Source: Parvibaculum sp040216885 (GTDB lineage Bacteria > Pseudomonadota > Alphaproteobacteria > Parvibaculales > Parvibaculaceae). From it: DNA of 64,000 bases. Where the stretch lies: the NCBI GenBank assembly GCA_040216885.1, contig JAVJOG010000027.1, forward strand, positions 1-64,000. The letters run 5' to 3'. The translations under genes were made by a program, and so were the position numbers. The first letter of the stretch is position 1, and the number at the start of each line of letters is the position of its first letter. Of this stretch, positions 50,515-60,597 are shown piece after piece. The notes beneath the pieces are model-generated. The model made no database searches, was not told the origin of the DNA, and saw only the letters and a list, made by a program, of their open reading frames with translations.

Positions 50515-50614
50515 GGGGACTTCCTTTGTAAATTCATCGGGCTGCCGCAGTTTCCCGCGCAGCCCATGCAGGCGGGCACGTATAAAAGGCCCGGAAGAGC
50601 CCGTCAAGGCCCGT

Positions 50615-51658
50615 TCAGGCTCCGTCCGGACGGCCGAGCACAAGGTCCAGAAGCCGCCGCGCGGCTGCCGTCGGGGTCGTTTGGCCTTCGGCCACCTCAC
50701 GCTCCAGTTCCGGCACCAGCACCGCCGCCTGTGGATCGCTCTTGAGCGCCGAAAAGAGGCCTTCCCTGAGCTCGGTCCAGAACCAGGCCTTCGCCTGGGC
50801 CGCCCGCAACCGGGCAAGATCGCCGGCGTCCGCCAGGGCCTTGCGGTGCGCTTCGGCGGCCTCCCAGACCTTGTCGAGCCCCTCGCCCTTGAGCGCAGAT
50901 GCAAGCAGGACATGCGGCGTCCAGCCGGCGTTTTTGGGACGCATCAGATGCAGGGCCGCCTGATACTCCATTTGTGCACGCCGCGCCGCCGGAACGAGGT
51001 CGCCATCGGCCTTGTTAACCACAATCAGGTCTGCAAGCTCCATGATGCCCCGCTTGATGCCCTGCAACTCGTCGCCGCCGCCCGGCGCCAGCAGAAGCAG
51101 GAACATATCGACCATGTCGGCAACGGAAGTTTCGGACTGGCCGACACCCACCGTCTCGACAAGAACGACGTCATAGCCCGCAGCCTCGACAAGCAGCATG
51201 GCCTCGCGTGTCCGCCGCGCCACACCGCCAAGCGTACCGCCCGATGGCGAGGGCCTGATGAAGGCGTTCGGATCGCGCGCCAGCAGTTCCATGCGTGTCT
51301 TGTCGCCCAGGATCGAACCGCCGGTTCGGGTCGAGGAGGGATCGACCGCCAGAACGGCGATCCGCAGCCCCCTTCCGGTCAGCAACTGACCGAACGCCTC
51401 GATGAAGGTGGATTTGCCGACGCCCGGCGCGCCGGACAGGCCGAGCCGGATGGCCTTACCCGTATCGGGCAGCAGATCGGCAAGCAACGCCTGGGCGATT
51501 TCCTGATGATCTGCGCGTGAGGATTCGACGAGCGTAATGCCGCGCGCCAAAGCGCTGCGGCTTCCGGCCCGGATGCCCGCCGCCAGTTCCACAGGATCGG
51601 GCAGCGCCTGGTTCAGGGCCTGCCGCTGGCGTTGCTTCTTTTCCGTTCCGCTTGCCAT
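50615..51658 (-). CDS. meaB: Methylmalonyl-CoA mutase-associated GTPase MeaB
   Basis: G3E-type GTPase that protects and reloads methylmalonyl-CoA mutase with adenosylcobalamin. 347 residues with P-loop GAPGVGKST, AVDPSSTRTGGSILGDKTRM, ETVGVGQSE and the G4 motif NKADG. Start at ATG 51658 (MASGTEKKQRQ); a start at 51694 would add 12 residues. The mutase gene lies about 1.5 kb away, and CobS/CobT elsewhere in the window make its cofactor. Confidence 0.95.
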   Translation of the reverse strand: MASGTEKKQRQRQALNQALPDPVELAAGIRAGSRSALARGITLVESSRADHQEIAQALLADLLPDTGKAIRLGLSGAPGVGKSTFIEAFGQLLTGRGLRIAVLAVDPSSTRTGGSILGDKTRMELLARDPNAFIRPSPSGGTLGGVARRTREAMLLVEAAGYDVVLVETVGVGQSETSVADMVDMFLLLLAPGGGDELQGIKRGIMELADLIVVNKADGDLVPAARRAQMEYQAALHLMRPKNAGWTPHVLLASALKGEGLDKVWEAAEAHRKALADAGDLARLRAAQAKAWFWTELREGLFSALKSDPQAAVLVPELEREVAEGQTTPTAAARRLLDLVLGRPDGA

Positions 51659-51809
51659 GTCTGTTGCATACTTGGTCGGGACCGGCCCCGGCAAGCCCCG
51701 GCGCTATGCCGGAGAACCCGTTCAGGCACGGTTCATGCGGTTTTGGCGATCATTAAGCCCTGTCGCGGCGTTCGGACGACACGGCCAGCCCCGGCATGAA
51801 AGGCACACA

Positions 51810-52661
51810 ATGGTCCAAACGACGTTGCGATTCGGCTGGAAGACGACGGCGGTGCTTGCACTGGCTATCGGTGCGGCCGGGCTAATGCCACAACCATCGC
51901 CGCTCGCGGCCGCGCCTGCCCCGGCGGTCGTCGACGTCGGAAAGTCCGGCTTGCAGGCCGATTACACCGTCTATATCGGTGGCTTCAAGGCGGCCGAGGG
52001 CATGATCAGTGCAACGCTGCGTGAGGAGGGATACGCGCTCAAAAGCTTTCTCGGCATCGCGGGCATACCGAAGAACTTCTTCGATGCCAGATGGACGATG
52101 GAAAGCGAAGGGCATTTTAGCGACGCCCGGCCGCAGCCTGAACGCTTCGCCTTTCACTCCGACGAAAAAGGCAAAATCAAATTGCGGGAAATGGTCTACG
52201 ACGCATCCGGCCGCCCGGACACGACGTTCGAACCGCCATTGGAGCCGCACGACGAAATTCGCGTTCTGCCGCATGAGCAACAAGACACACTGGATCCCGT
52301 CAGCGCGCTGCTCGTTCCCGTCGCCGCTGGCGACAATCCCTGCAACCGTACGATCCGCGTGTTCGATGGAAAAAGACGCTACGATCTCCAACTCGATTTC
52401 GACAAGGAGGGAGCGCTTGCGACGCGCGACAACGGCTACAGCGGCAAGGCGATCCGCTGCTCCGTGCGAATGATACCGCGCAGCGCCATGCGCCACACGA
52501 GCTTTACCCGCATGTTGCAGCAACGCGACAACGCCCATATATGGCTCGCTGCGGTGAACGACGGCAGCATCTATATTCCGGTCCGCATTCAGGTCAGAAC
52601 GCCGATCGGGGGTGCGATCATGGATGTCGTGAAACTTCGCCAATACGCGGCGGCACAGTAA
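51810..52661 (+). CDS. DUF3108 domain-containing periplasmic protein
   Basis: 283 residues: signal peptide (WKTTAVLALAIGAAGLMPQPSPLAAA) then the DUF3108 domain (LQADYTVYIGGFKAAEGMISATLREEGYALKSFLGIAGIPKNFFDARW, DPVSALLVPV, CNRTIRVFDGKRRYDLQLDF). Beta-rich and export-targeted, it may be an envelope factor; the function is unknown. It is divergent from meaB and convergent with a small gene (6-nt gap). Confidence 0.87.
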   Translation: MVQTTLRFGWKTTAVLALAIGAAGLMPQPSPLAAAPAPAVVDVGKSGLQADYTVYIGGFKAAEGMISATLREEGYALKSFLGIAGIPKNFFDARWTMESEGHFSDARPQPERFAFHSDEKGKIKLREMVYDASGRPDTTFEPPLEPHDEIRVLPHEQQDTLDPVSALLVPVAAGDNPCNRTIRVFDGKRRYDLQLDFDKEGALATRDNGYSGKAIRCSVRMIPRSAMRHTSFTRMLQQRDNAHIWLAAVNDGSIYIPVRIQVRTPIGGAIMDVVKLRQYAAAQ

Positions 52662-52667
52662 GCGGGA

Positions 52668-52916
52668 CTAGTTTTCGCCCACTTCCCCGGTGGCATGCGG
52701 CTTGCTGACCTCGGAATAGAGCGCACGAAGGCGCTTCACCAGATCGTCGTCGGGCGACGTTCCGGTTTGCTCAATTTCCTTCAACAATCCCTCGAGCCTC
52801 GTCGACAGCATGTCGTAATAGGCACGTTGTTGCTCGTCCGGATTTTTCTGACCGGGCGCACTCATGTCGACAAGACGGCGCCGCTTCGGGCGCGCAAAAC
52901 CTTCGCCGGTGCTCAT
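52668..52916 (-). CDS. Small hypothetical protein
   Basis: 82 residues, with an excellent GGAGGTG ribosome site 6 nt before ATG 52916. N-terminal basic patch (FARPKRRRLVD), then a helical region (DEQQRAYYDMLSTRLEGLLKEIEQTG) and an acidic tail. It may be cytoplasmic. I do not recognise a family. The start is fixed by the ribosome site rather than by homology. Confidence 0.7.
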   Translation of the reverse strand: MSTGEGFARPKRRRLVDMSAPGQKNPDEQQRAYYDMLSTRLEGLLKEIEQTGTSPDDDLVKRLRALYSEVSKPHATGEVGEN

Positions 52917-53126
52917 CACACCTCCGGGATCTCTCGAATTTGGAACCTGTCGCGGCGGCTGTGTTTTCCCGGGGTTTCCCGACCCGGAAGGGCACAGCTT
53001 GCCTGGCATGGCCCATTGGCGGCGGCTCTGAGATCGTTCGAGCGGCACGCGTGCCATCACCTGCCCGAATCTTTGTCCGGGCGTCTGAGGTCGAAATAGC
53101 GATGCGTGTGAGCAGTTGCAACATCG

Positions 53127-53147
53127 AAAAGAGCGTCGTGCTCTTTT
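53127..53147 (-). terminator. Possible terminator after methylmalonyl-CoA mutase
   Basis: AAAAGAGC/GCTCTTTT, 8-bp perfect stem with a 5-nt loop, 57 nt beyond the mutase stop. Only four pairs are GC, but T tracts follow on both strands (also TTTTTTCTTTT at 53174-53184, closer to the gene). Confidence 0.4.
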
Positions 53148-53204
53148 GACGCATGTGGCGCCCGATACCTAGGCAAAAGAAAAAATCGCCGGTTTTTCAG
53201 GCAG

Positions 53205-55361
53205 TTAGGCCGCGCGACGCCGTTTCTCACGAATAAGCGTCAGGATTTCAAGAGCCGCGGACGGAATGTTCGTACCCGGACCGAAGATCGCCGAGGCGCC
53301 GGCCTTCTTCAGAAACTCATAATCCTGCGCCGGAATGACACCACCGCAGATGATCAGGATATCGTCGGCACCCTCGTTCTTGAGCGCCTTGGCAAGCGCC
53401 GGCACCAGCGTCTTGTGGCCGGCGGCGAGGCTCGAGATGCCGATGACATGAACGTCATTCTCGATCGCATCGCGCGCCGCCTCTTCCGGCGTCTGGAAGA
53501 GCGGTCCCACATCGACATCGAAGCCGAGATCGGCAAAGGCGGTTGCGATCACTTTGGCGCCGCGGTCGTGCCCGTCCTGTCCCATCTTCACGACCAGCAT
53601 GCGCGGGCGCCGGCCTTCGGCTTCGGCGAACGCTTCGATTTCCTTTGAAATCTTCATGAAGCCCTCATCCCCTTCGTAAGCCTGTGAATAGACGCCCGAG
53701 ATCGACTTTATCTCGGCACGGTGGCGGCCGAACACCTCTTCCATCGCGTCCGAAATCTCGCCAACGGTCGCGCGCGCCCGCGCCGCATCGACGGCAAGAG
53801 CCAGCAAATTGCCGTTGCCGCGCGCGCCTTCGGTGAGCGCAGCGAGCGCCGCCCGGCACTTCGCCTCGTCGCGCGTCGACCGCACCTTCTTCAGCCGCGC
53901 CACCTGCGCTTCGCGCACCTTGGCATTGTCGATGTCGAGAATTTCGATCGGGTCTTCCTTGGACAGCCGGTACTTGTTGACCCCGACAATGACTTCCTCG
54001 CCCCGGTCGATGCGCGCCTGCTTGCGTGCCGCCGCTTCCTCGATCTTCAGTTTCGGCATACCGGTGGCGACCGCCTTGGTCATGCCGCCAAGCTCTTCGA
54101 CCTCCTCGATCAGCTTCCACGCTTCACTGGCCAGCGCATGGGTCAGGCTCTCCATGTAATAGGAACCGCCCATCGGGTCGATGACGTTGGGGATGCCCGT
54201 TTCGTGCTGGATGACGAGCTGCGTGTTGCGCGCGATGCGCGCCGAAAAATCGGTCGGCAAGGCGATCGCTTCATCGAGCGCATTGGTGTGCAGCGACTGG
54301 GTGCCGCCAAGCACCGCTGCCATCGCCTCGATCGTCGTGCGGACAACGTTGTTGTAGGGGTCCTGCTCGGTCAGCGAGACGCCTGATGTCTGGCAATGCG
54401 TCCGCAGCATCGACGACTTCAGGTCTTTCGGCTTGAACTCGGCCATGATCTTCGACCACAGGAACCGCGCCGCGCGAAGCTTGGCGATCTCCATGAAGAA
54501 ATTCATGCCGATAGCAAAAAAGAACGACAGGCGCGGCGCAAAATCGTCGACATCGAGACCCGCGGCCAGCGCCGCGCGCACATACTCGCGGCCGTCGGCC
54601 AACGTAAAGGCGAGTTCCTGCACCTGCGTCGCACCCGCTTCCTGCATGTGATAGCCGGAAATCGAGATCGTGTTGAACTTCGGCATGTTCTTCGAGCAGA
54701 AGCCGATAATGTCGGCGATGATGCGCATCGAAGGTTCGGGCGGATAGATATAGGTGTTGCGCACCATGAACTCTTTCAGAATATCGTTCTGAATGGTTCC
54801 CTCGAGTTGCTCGGGCTTCACGCCCTGCTCCTCGGCCGCGACGATGTAGTTGGCGAGAATGGGGATGACGGCGCCGTTCATCGTCATCGAGACGGACATT
54901 TCGTTAAGCGGAATCTGGTCGAAGAGGATTTTCATGTCTTCGACCGAATCGATCGCCACTCCTGCCTTGCCGACATCGCCGACGACGCGCGGGTGGTCGC
55001 TGTCATAGCCGCGATGCGTGGCGAGATCGAAAGCGACCGAAAGGCCCTTCTGGCCGCCCGCGAGATTGCGCCGGTAAAATGCGTTCGATTCTTCCGCCGT
55101 CGAGAACCCGGCATATTGCCGGATCGTCCATGGCCTTCCGGCATACATCGTCGCCTGCGGGCCGCGGGTGTAGGGCGCAAAACCCGGCAGCGTGTCGGCG
55201 TCATATCCCTCCGCCGCCAGCCGCTCCAGATCGTCGGCCGTGTAGAGCGGCTTGACGTCGATGCCTTCCGGCGTCTTCCAGACAAGCGAGGAAGAGCCCG
55301 CGCCCTTGGTCTGCTTTGCAACCGCGGCTTCCCAGTCCTGAAGCGTCTTCTTGTCGGCCAT
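53205..55361 (-). CDS. scpA: Methylmalonyl-CoA mutase
   Basis: Adenosylcobalamin-dependent isomerase interconverting methylmalonyl-CoA and succinyl-CoA. It is a single 718-residue chain with the N-terminal catalytic barrel (TRGPQATMYAGRPWTIRQYAGFSTAEESNAFYRRNLAGGQKGLSVAFDLATHRGYDSDHPRVVGDVGKAG) and a C-terminal B12 domain whose DGHDRG motif carries the cobalt-ligating His, then GPLFQTPEE. The start is ATG 55361. With meaB it supports propionate catabolism or the ethylmalonyl-CoA route. Confidence 0.97.
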   Translation of the reverse strand: MADKKTLQDWEAAVAKQTKGAGSSSLVWKTPEGIDVKPLYTADDLERLAAEGYDADTLPGFAPYTRGPQATMYAGRPWTIRQYAGFSTAEESNAFYRRNLAGGQKGLSVAFDLATHRGYDSDHPRVVGDVGKAGVAIDSVEDMKILFDQIPLNEMSVSMTMNGAVIPILANYIVAAEEQGVKPEQLEGTIQNDILKEFMVRNTYIYPPEPSMRIIADIIGFCSKNMPKFNTISISGYHMQEAGATQVQELAFTLADGREYVRAALAAGLDVDDFAPRLSFFFAIGMNFFMEIAKLRAARFLWSKIMAEFKPKDLKSSMLRTHCQTSGVSLTEQDPYNNVVRTTIEAMAAVLGGTQSLHTNALDEAIALPTDFSARIARNTQLVIQHETGIPNVIDPMGGSYYMESLTHALASEAWKLIEEVEELGGMTKAVATGMPKLKIEEAAARKQARIDRGEEVIVGVNKYRLSKEDPIEILDIDNAKVREAQVARLKKVRSTRDEAKCRAALAALTEGARGNGNLLALAVDAARARATVGEISDAMEEVFGRHRAEIKSISGVYSQAYEGDEGFMKISKEIEAFAEAEGRRPRMLVVKMGQDGHDRGAKVIATAFADLGFDVDVGPLFQTPEEAARDAIENDVHVIGISSLAAGHKTLVPALAKALKNEGADDILIICGGVIPAQDYEFLKKAGASAIFGPGTNIPSAALEILTLIREKRRRAA

Positions 55362-55639
55362 TTCGTCTTTAACTCGCTCGAAAATCCCCGGATATTCCCT
55401 TGCCGCTACTGTAACATAGCGGCGTCGGTCCCAAAATGCGGCCGGAGTATCGGGGAACCGTCGGGCAGGGTCAAACCGCCCGGACGCAGGGGGACGAGAC
55501 CGCCATTCCGCTGCGTCAGATCGCGGGTCAAATCGCCGCCGCGCTCTGGCAGCGGTTCGACACATGCCTTACGGTAGGGCCGCCGGGACCAAGCGAAAGC
55601 CGCGAACTTCATATGCGGTAGCAGAATTTGAGGGGAAGA

Positions 55640-56308
55640 ATGTCCGTGATCCGAGTTCGTCCGAGCGCATCCACAATCGCAATTGTCGCGCTTTGCCTGG
55701 TGGCTTTTGCGATTACCGCCTGCTCCGGCGGCGGCGCGTCCCGCAAGCGCGATGCCGATGGGCGCGTATTGCCCACCTTGGCGGAGCAGGACCCGGTGGG
55801 GACGCTCTATGCAAAGTCGATCAGCGACGCGGCGCGCGGTGAATGCGGCGAGCAGACACTCGACGTGTTGACCTGTTTTTCCTATCGCGGCCACGGCTAT
55901 GAAGGCGCGCAGACGGCGCTCGGCCAATGCATGATCGCCGGAGGCGAACATGCCGAAGGGATCGAATGGGTTCGCCGCGCCGCGGACGCCGGCTGGCCGG
56001 ACGCACAAAAACTCCTCGCCCGGACGCTCCTCGCCGGAGAAATCACGACACGCGATACCGTCGAGGCGCTCAAATGGGGGAAACTCTATAGCCGCAATCC
56101 GGCGCTACTCTCGCTTGGCGTACAGCCCGACCGCGATGTCGCGCTCGCCTTTCAGGGTGAAGCCACCGCCGAGCAAAACACCGAAGCCGACAGGCAGGTC
56201 GCCGCCTGGACGCCGCGATACTGGACGCCGACGACGCAGGTCGACCAGACCGTCAAGCGCAGTTGCGAAGTCGAAGGCCGCAGACCGCGGCCCGCGCGCC
56301 CTGATTAG
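55640..56308 (+). CDS. Sel1-like repeat lipoprotein
   Basis: 222 residues. Signal peptide with lipobox ITAC (Cys28), then a soluble domain with Sel1-like helices (EGIEWVRRAADAGWPDAQKLLARTLLAGE, TRDTVEALKWGKLYSR). Two Cys pairs (CGEQTLDVLTC and QCMIAGG) may form disulfides. AGGGGAAG precedes ATG 55640. The function is unknown; it is probably outer-membrane or periplasmic. Confidence 0.8.
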   Translation: MSVIRVRPSASTIAIVALCLVAFAITACSGGGASRKRDADGRVLPTLAEQDPVGTLYAKSISDAARGECGEQTLDVLTCFSYRGHGYEGAQTALGQCMIAGGEHAEGIEWVRRAADAGWPDAQKLLARTLLAGEITTRDTVEALKWGKLYSRNPALLSLGVQPDRDVALAFQGEATAEQNTEADRQVAAWTPRYWTPTTQVDQTVKRSCEVEGRRPRPARPD

Positions 56309-56521
56309 GGTACCGGACATCTACTGACAACCGCCGAAAGACGGCTATCGATCACCGGATTTGGGGCCCGGGGCGCCGCCGCGCGCGGTCCTGTGCGGTG
56401 TCGAAAACGCTGGGATACCGGCTGTTTTCCCTGTGGGACGCTGCGTTCAGGGAAACTTTACCTCCCTCCCCTAAACCTTGCATGACGTGGGGTTCTAACC
56501 TTGGGGAGGAGCCCCGTTCAG

Positions 56522-58927
56522 ATGCCCGGCACACCAATGGATATGAAGCCATCCGCGGGGCTCGAGGCAAGCGCCGCGTCGCCAGCACTCGACAACACAT
56601 CCGGAAATGACGACGGACCGGACGTGAACGGTCGCGCACGCGCCGTGCGCCTCGAGCTCTATCGCTCGGCGATGCTGACCTTCCGCACACTGCCGATATA
56701 TTTTCCGGCTATTGTCGGCGCTGTCGCCATTACCTTCGACGCAGTCGCCCCGACCCTCATCGTCGTCGCATGGTGGCTCGTCATCGCGGCGATACAGGTC
56801 GAATACGTGGTGTTTCAGAGACGCTTCTTCGCGGCCGACAAAAGCGGGATCGACCCCGAACCGTGGATCAGGGCAACGGCAATCCGCTATTGGCTCATGA
56901 ATATATTCTGGGTCGGGCTCATTCCACTGTTCTGGCAAACGGACAACCACGTTCAGAATCTCGCCATCCTGATGATCTTCGTCATACATGTCGTTCTGTC
57001 GACGCAGACGGCTTTCGCTGTCACGGCGCTGTTCGTCGCAGCGACAATGCCGGTCATGGCATCGGTCGTTGCAACCGGTCTTGCAACCTTCGAACACACG
57101 TTCACGGCGATCGGGCTCGCCTGCGTGCCGACTTATCTCTATCTGGCGCGCATCGCCCAGCAGCAGCAGCGTGGCGCGACGGAGACACTCGAACTGCGCT
57201 TCCGCAACGCCAGCCTGATCCACGATCTCAAGCGCGCCCGCGACATGTCGGAACGCGCGCGCCATCATGCGGAAGAAGCAAATGCGCAATTGCTGCGCCG
57301 CGAACACCACTTTCGCGCGCTGGTCGAGAACGCGTTCGATGTGGTGCTGGTCACCGACGACCAAGGGGTCATCCAGTATGCGTCGCCCGCCACCGCAAAA
57401 ATCGGTATACCGCCGGAGGTGCTGGTCGGCCTCAACGCCATCGATCTCCTGTCGCCGGAACAGCAGGAAACGCTGCGCCAGGACACGATCGATGCCGACA
57501 GCGACAAGCCGACGCCGGCTCGCACCTACGAGCTCATGATCCCGCGCTATGAAAACAACAGAAGCATCTGGGTCGAGGCGACGATCACCAATCTGCTCAA
57601 GGACGAGAATGTTCGCGGCTTTGTCGTCAATCTTCGGGGCATCACGCAACGCAAGCGCACGGAAACCGAGCAACGAAGTCAGTTTCGCGTCCTTCAGGCA
57701 CTTGCGACGGGCTTGGCGCTCGACGAAGTCATGTCGCTGTTGGCGCTCGGCGCCGAAGAGGCAAACCCCGGCGCGCGCGCGGCCGTCTTCCTGCTCGATG
57801 GTGACGAAAACCTCGTCACTTGCGCCGCACCGAATCTCCCTGCCGACTTTCCCGAATGGGTTGCAGGTTTCTGGAGGGAACAGCGAGCAAACGGGTTCGG
57901 CGACATGGCGCGTGCCGGACTGAAGATCATCACGACAGATCTGCAGGACGATCGCCACGGCGATGTGACGACTTATATGCGCAAGGCCGGCATCCAGACC
58001 TTATGGTTCCGTCCCATCATGTCGCGCAACGATCGCGTCGCCGGCGCCTTCGCCATGTATTTTCCGGACGCGCGCGAACCGGGCAGATGGGAAGATGCCT
58101 ACCTGCTCGGCGCCGCACATCTGGCGGGCATCGCCATCGAACGCCGGCGCGCCGAACAGGGCCTCAAGCAAGCGACGGAAAGCGCAGAACTTGCCAACCG
58201 CGCCAAGACGAAATTTCTGGCCAACATGAGCCACGAACTTCGCACACCGTTGAACGCGATCATCGGCTTCTCCGAAATCATGCGCGACGGCATGTTCGGG
58301 CCGCTCGGCAACGAGCGCTATCGGGAATACGCCGTCGACATTCACGATAGCGGGCGGCACCTGCTCAACGTTATCGACGACATCCTCGATATTTCGAAGA
58401 TCGAGGCCGGGCGATACGCGATCGAGGAACAGGAGATCGACCTCGCCGAAGTTCTGCACTGGTCGGCCGAAATGATGCGGGCCCGGACGATGGAAAAGCG
58501 CCAGAAGGTGTCGCTTTACCTGCTCGACGACATGCCGAATATTTGCGCCGACCAGCGGGCCATGCGGCAGATCATGCTGAACCTGCTGTCGAACGCGGCG
58601 AAATTCACACCCGCCGACGGCAGGATCGATATCGCGCTCAGCCTGACGGATGCGGGCGACCTCAGCGTCGCCGTGCGCGACACAGGGATCGGCATCCCGG
58701 CCGACAAGCTCGATGAAGTGATGGAACCGTTCGGACAGGTCGACGACACAAATGCCCGCGAGCACGGTGGCACGGGCCTCGGATTGCCGATCACGAAATC
58801 ATTGATCGAGATGCACGACGGCAGTTTCCGCCTCGAAAGCACGATCGGCAGCGGCACCACAGCAACGATGACGTTGCCAGCCTCGCGCCTGATCTGGACG
58901 AAACAGGGCGAAGCCGCCGCACACTAG
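56522..58927 (+). CDS. Membrane sensor histidine kinase (PAS-GAF-HisKA-HATPase), orphan
   Basis: 801 residues. About five or six N-terminal membrane helices, a coiled coil, a PAS domain (about 262-380, HHFRALVENAFDVVLVTDDQGVIQYASPA), a GAF domain (about 385-550), HisKA with phosphoacceptor His571 in MSHELRTPLNAI, and a HATPase domain (NLLSNAAKF, VRDTGIGIP, GGTGLGLPI). It resembles Caulobacter PleC/DivJ-type kinases, but assignment is not possible. No response regulator is adjacent. ATG 56522 lies after GAGGAG. Confidence 0.9.
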   Translation: MPGTPMDMKPSAGLEASAASPALDNTSGNDDGPDVNGRARAVRLELYRSAMLTFRTLPIYFPAIVGAVAITFDAVAPTLIVVAWWLVIAAIQVEYVVFQRRFFAADKSGIDPEPWIRATAIRYWLMNIFWVGLIPLFWQTDNHVQNLAILMIFVIHVVLSTQTAFAVTALFVAATMPVMASVVATGLATFEHTFTAIGLACVPTYLYLARIAQQQQRGATETLELRFRNASLIHDLKRARDMSERARHHAEEANAQLLRREHHFRALVENAFDVVLVTDDQGVIQYASPATAKIGIPPEVLVGLNAIDLLSPEQQETLRQDTIDADSDKPTPARTYELMIPRYENNRSIWVEATITNLLKDENVRGFVVNLRGITQRKRTETEQRSQFRVLQALATGLALDEVMSLLALGAEEANPGARAAVFLLDGDENLVTCAAPNLPADFPEWVAGFWREQRANGFGDMARAGLKIITTDLQDDRHGDVTTYMRKAGIQTLWFRPIMSRNDRVAGAFAMYFPDAREPGRWEDAYLLGAAHLAGIAIERRRAEQGLKQATESAELANRAKTKFLANMSHELRTPLNAIIGFSEIMRDGMFGPLGNERYREYAVDIHDSGRHLLNVIDDILDISKIEAGRYAIEEQEIDLAEVLHWSAEMMRARTMEKRQKVSLYLLDDMPNICADQRAMRQIMLNLLSNAAKFTPADGRIDIALSLTDAGDLSVAVRDTGIGIPADKLDEVMEPFGQVDDTNAREHGGTGLGLPITKSLIEMHDGSFRLESTIGSGTTATMTLPASRLIWTKQGEAAAH

Positions 58928-58957
58928 ACGCAAGGCGGCTTCGCCTGCACGATCTGT

Positions 58958-60250
58958 CTACTCGGCCGCTTTCGCCGGACGGTTGGCACCGATATACCCG
59001 AACAAATGTCCGCCGACCTTGCGCATCTGGATTTCCTCCGAGCCTTCGGTGATCCGGTAGCGGCGGTGGTGGCGGTAGATGTGCTCGAAGGGCTTGTGCC
59101 GCGAATAGCCGATCGCGCCATGCACCTGGATCGCGAGATCCGCCGCCTGGCAGACGAGACGGTTTGCGCGATAGTTGCACATCGAAACCTTGTCGGAGAG
59201 ATACCGGGCAACGTCGGGCTTGGACATCTGGTCCATCTCCCACGCCGTCTTGTAGATGAAGTTCCGGATCATCTCGCATTCGGTATGCGCTTCGATCAGC
59301 GGAAACTGGATCGCCTGGTTGGACGCAAGCGGCTTGCCGAAGGGCTTGCGCTTCTTCGCATAGGCAACGCTTTCGTCGATGCAGTATTGCGCCGCGCCAA
59401 CACCCGATGCCGCCTGGCGAATACGGTTTTCGTGTACGAAATGCTGCGCGAGCTCGAGGCCGCGCTCGGGATCTCCGAGATATGATCCATCCGGCACCCA
59501 GACATTCGTGAACGACACGCGTGGATGGTCGGTCGGCATGTTGAACGTCCAGAGATATTCCTCGATCTTCACGCCGGGCGTTTCGACGGGCACGATAAAA
59601 CAGGTGATGCCCAGCGCATCGCCGCCTTTGCCGCTGGTGCGCGCAAACACGAAATCATGCGTCGCGACATGCATGCCGGTGTTCCACATCTTGTTGCCGT
59701 TTATCAGCCAGCCATCGATGCCGTCCCGCTTTTCGCGCTTGGCGGTCGTCTCCATCCACGTCGCGTCCGAGCCGTGATCGGGCTCGGTGAGCCCGAAGGC
59801 GACCCGGACCGAGCCGTCGAGCGAGCCGGGGATGAACTTTTTCTTCTGCTCGTCCGTCCCGAAGTCGCGGAACATCAGAACGGTCGGAAAGTTCCCGACG
59901 ACGGACGTTTCGTTTTGCAGATCGTTGTGAAGGCCGAGGCCCTTGGCGGCCAGATGATCGCGGATCACCGCCATTGCGAGATTGGTGCCGTCCTTGCCGC
60001 CATATTCCTTCGGAAGCGCGTAGCGCAGATGGCCCGCCTTGTCGGCAAGCTTGCGCATTGCGCCAAGCAACTGCTCCCAGTCGTGGCGCGGCAGACCCTG
60101 ATTGTCCCAGTCGGTGCGGGCATGCTCGCGGCGATGGTCGAAAAACCGCTCATTGTCGTCCCGCGCCTGCAGCGGCTTGATTTCCTTTTCGATGAAATCG
60201 TCGAGCACATGGAGATAGTCGGTAACGTCCTTGGGGATTCTGAAATCCAT
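58958..60250 (-). CDS. Acyl-CoA dehydrogenase family protein (ACAD10/11-like)
   Basis: 430 residues with the three acyl-CoA dehydrogenase domains. FGLTEPDHGSD (FAD/substrate), ENRIRQAASGVGAAQYCIDESVAYAKKRKPFGKPLASNQAIQFPLIE, IQVHGAIGYSRHKPFEHIYRHHRRYRITEGSEEIQ; Glu in the TEGSEEI segment lies near the catalytic position for the ACAD11 group. It probably acts on long-chain or unusual acyl-CoA. It is divergent from the helicase. Confidence 0.92.
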   Translation of the reverse strand: MDFRIPKDVTDYLHVLDDFIEKEIKPLQARDDNERFFDHRREHARTDWDNQGLPRHDWEQLLGAMRKLADKAGHLRYALPKEYGGKDGTNLAMAVIRDHLAAKGLGLHNDLQNETSVVGNFPTVLMFRDFGTDEQKKKFIPGSLDGSVRVAFGLTEPDHGSDATWMETTAKREKRDGIDGWLINGNKMWNTGMHVATHDFVFARTSGKGGDALGITCFIVPVETPGVKIEEYLWTFNMPTDHPRVSFTNVWVPDGSYLGDPERGLELAQHFVHENRIRQAASGVGAAQYCIDESVAYAKKRKPFGKPLASNQAIQFPLIEAHTECEMIRNFIYKTAWEMDQMSKPDVARYLSDKVSMCNYRANRLVCQAADLAIQVHGAIGYSRHKPFEHIYRHHRRYRITEGSEEIQMRKVGGHLFGYIGANRPAKAAE

Positions 60251-60597
60251 AGCGTCCTCTCGGGGGTGTCGCCAGCCTCTGACGGGCCTGATGGAAAATG
60301 TCGATGAGCGTCACTATAGACCGCGGTCCAGTATCGGAAAGGGCCTGCACGCGAGGCCCGGGCATGCTGCCGCCCCAACGCTGCGGAAGGTGCAGCAATA
60401 TTTTTCCGTTAACGATTTGTCTGCCTAAACTATTGTCCGACCACAAGATTTAGCCGTGAACGAAGGCGGAAGACGCACCAGTCAGCGATTCGGACCCGGT
60501 TCGTTCGCCCAATATTCCAGGGCTTAACATAAGCGCGGTTAATGCCGCCGCGACCTTGCTTCCCGTCCAGTTTGCCCCGAAGGTGCGCCTTGGAAAC
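60251..60597. other. Divergent region between acyl-CoA dehydrogenase and helicase genes
   Basis: 347 nt. It contains an A/T-rich patch near 60400-60435 (ATATTTTTCCGTTAACG) and TTAACATAAGCGCGGTTAA-type sequence near 60524-60545. No regulator site matches a known consensus cleanly. No gene seen. Confidence 0.4.

Noticed and set aside
52942..52970. GGAAC with a weak GTTT about 16 bp downstream, resembling an EcfG promoter
   Set aside because: The -10 lacks the CGTT core and no plus-strand gene lies downstream.
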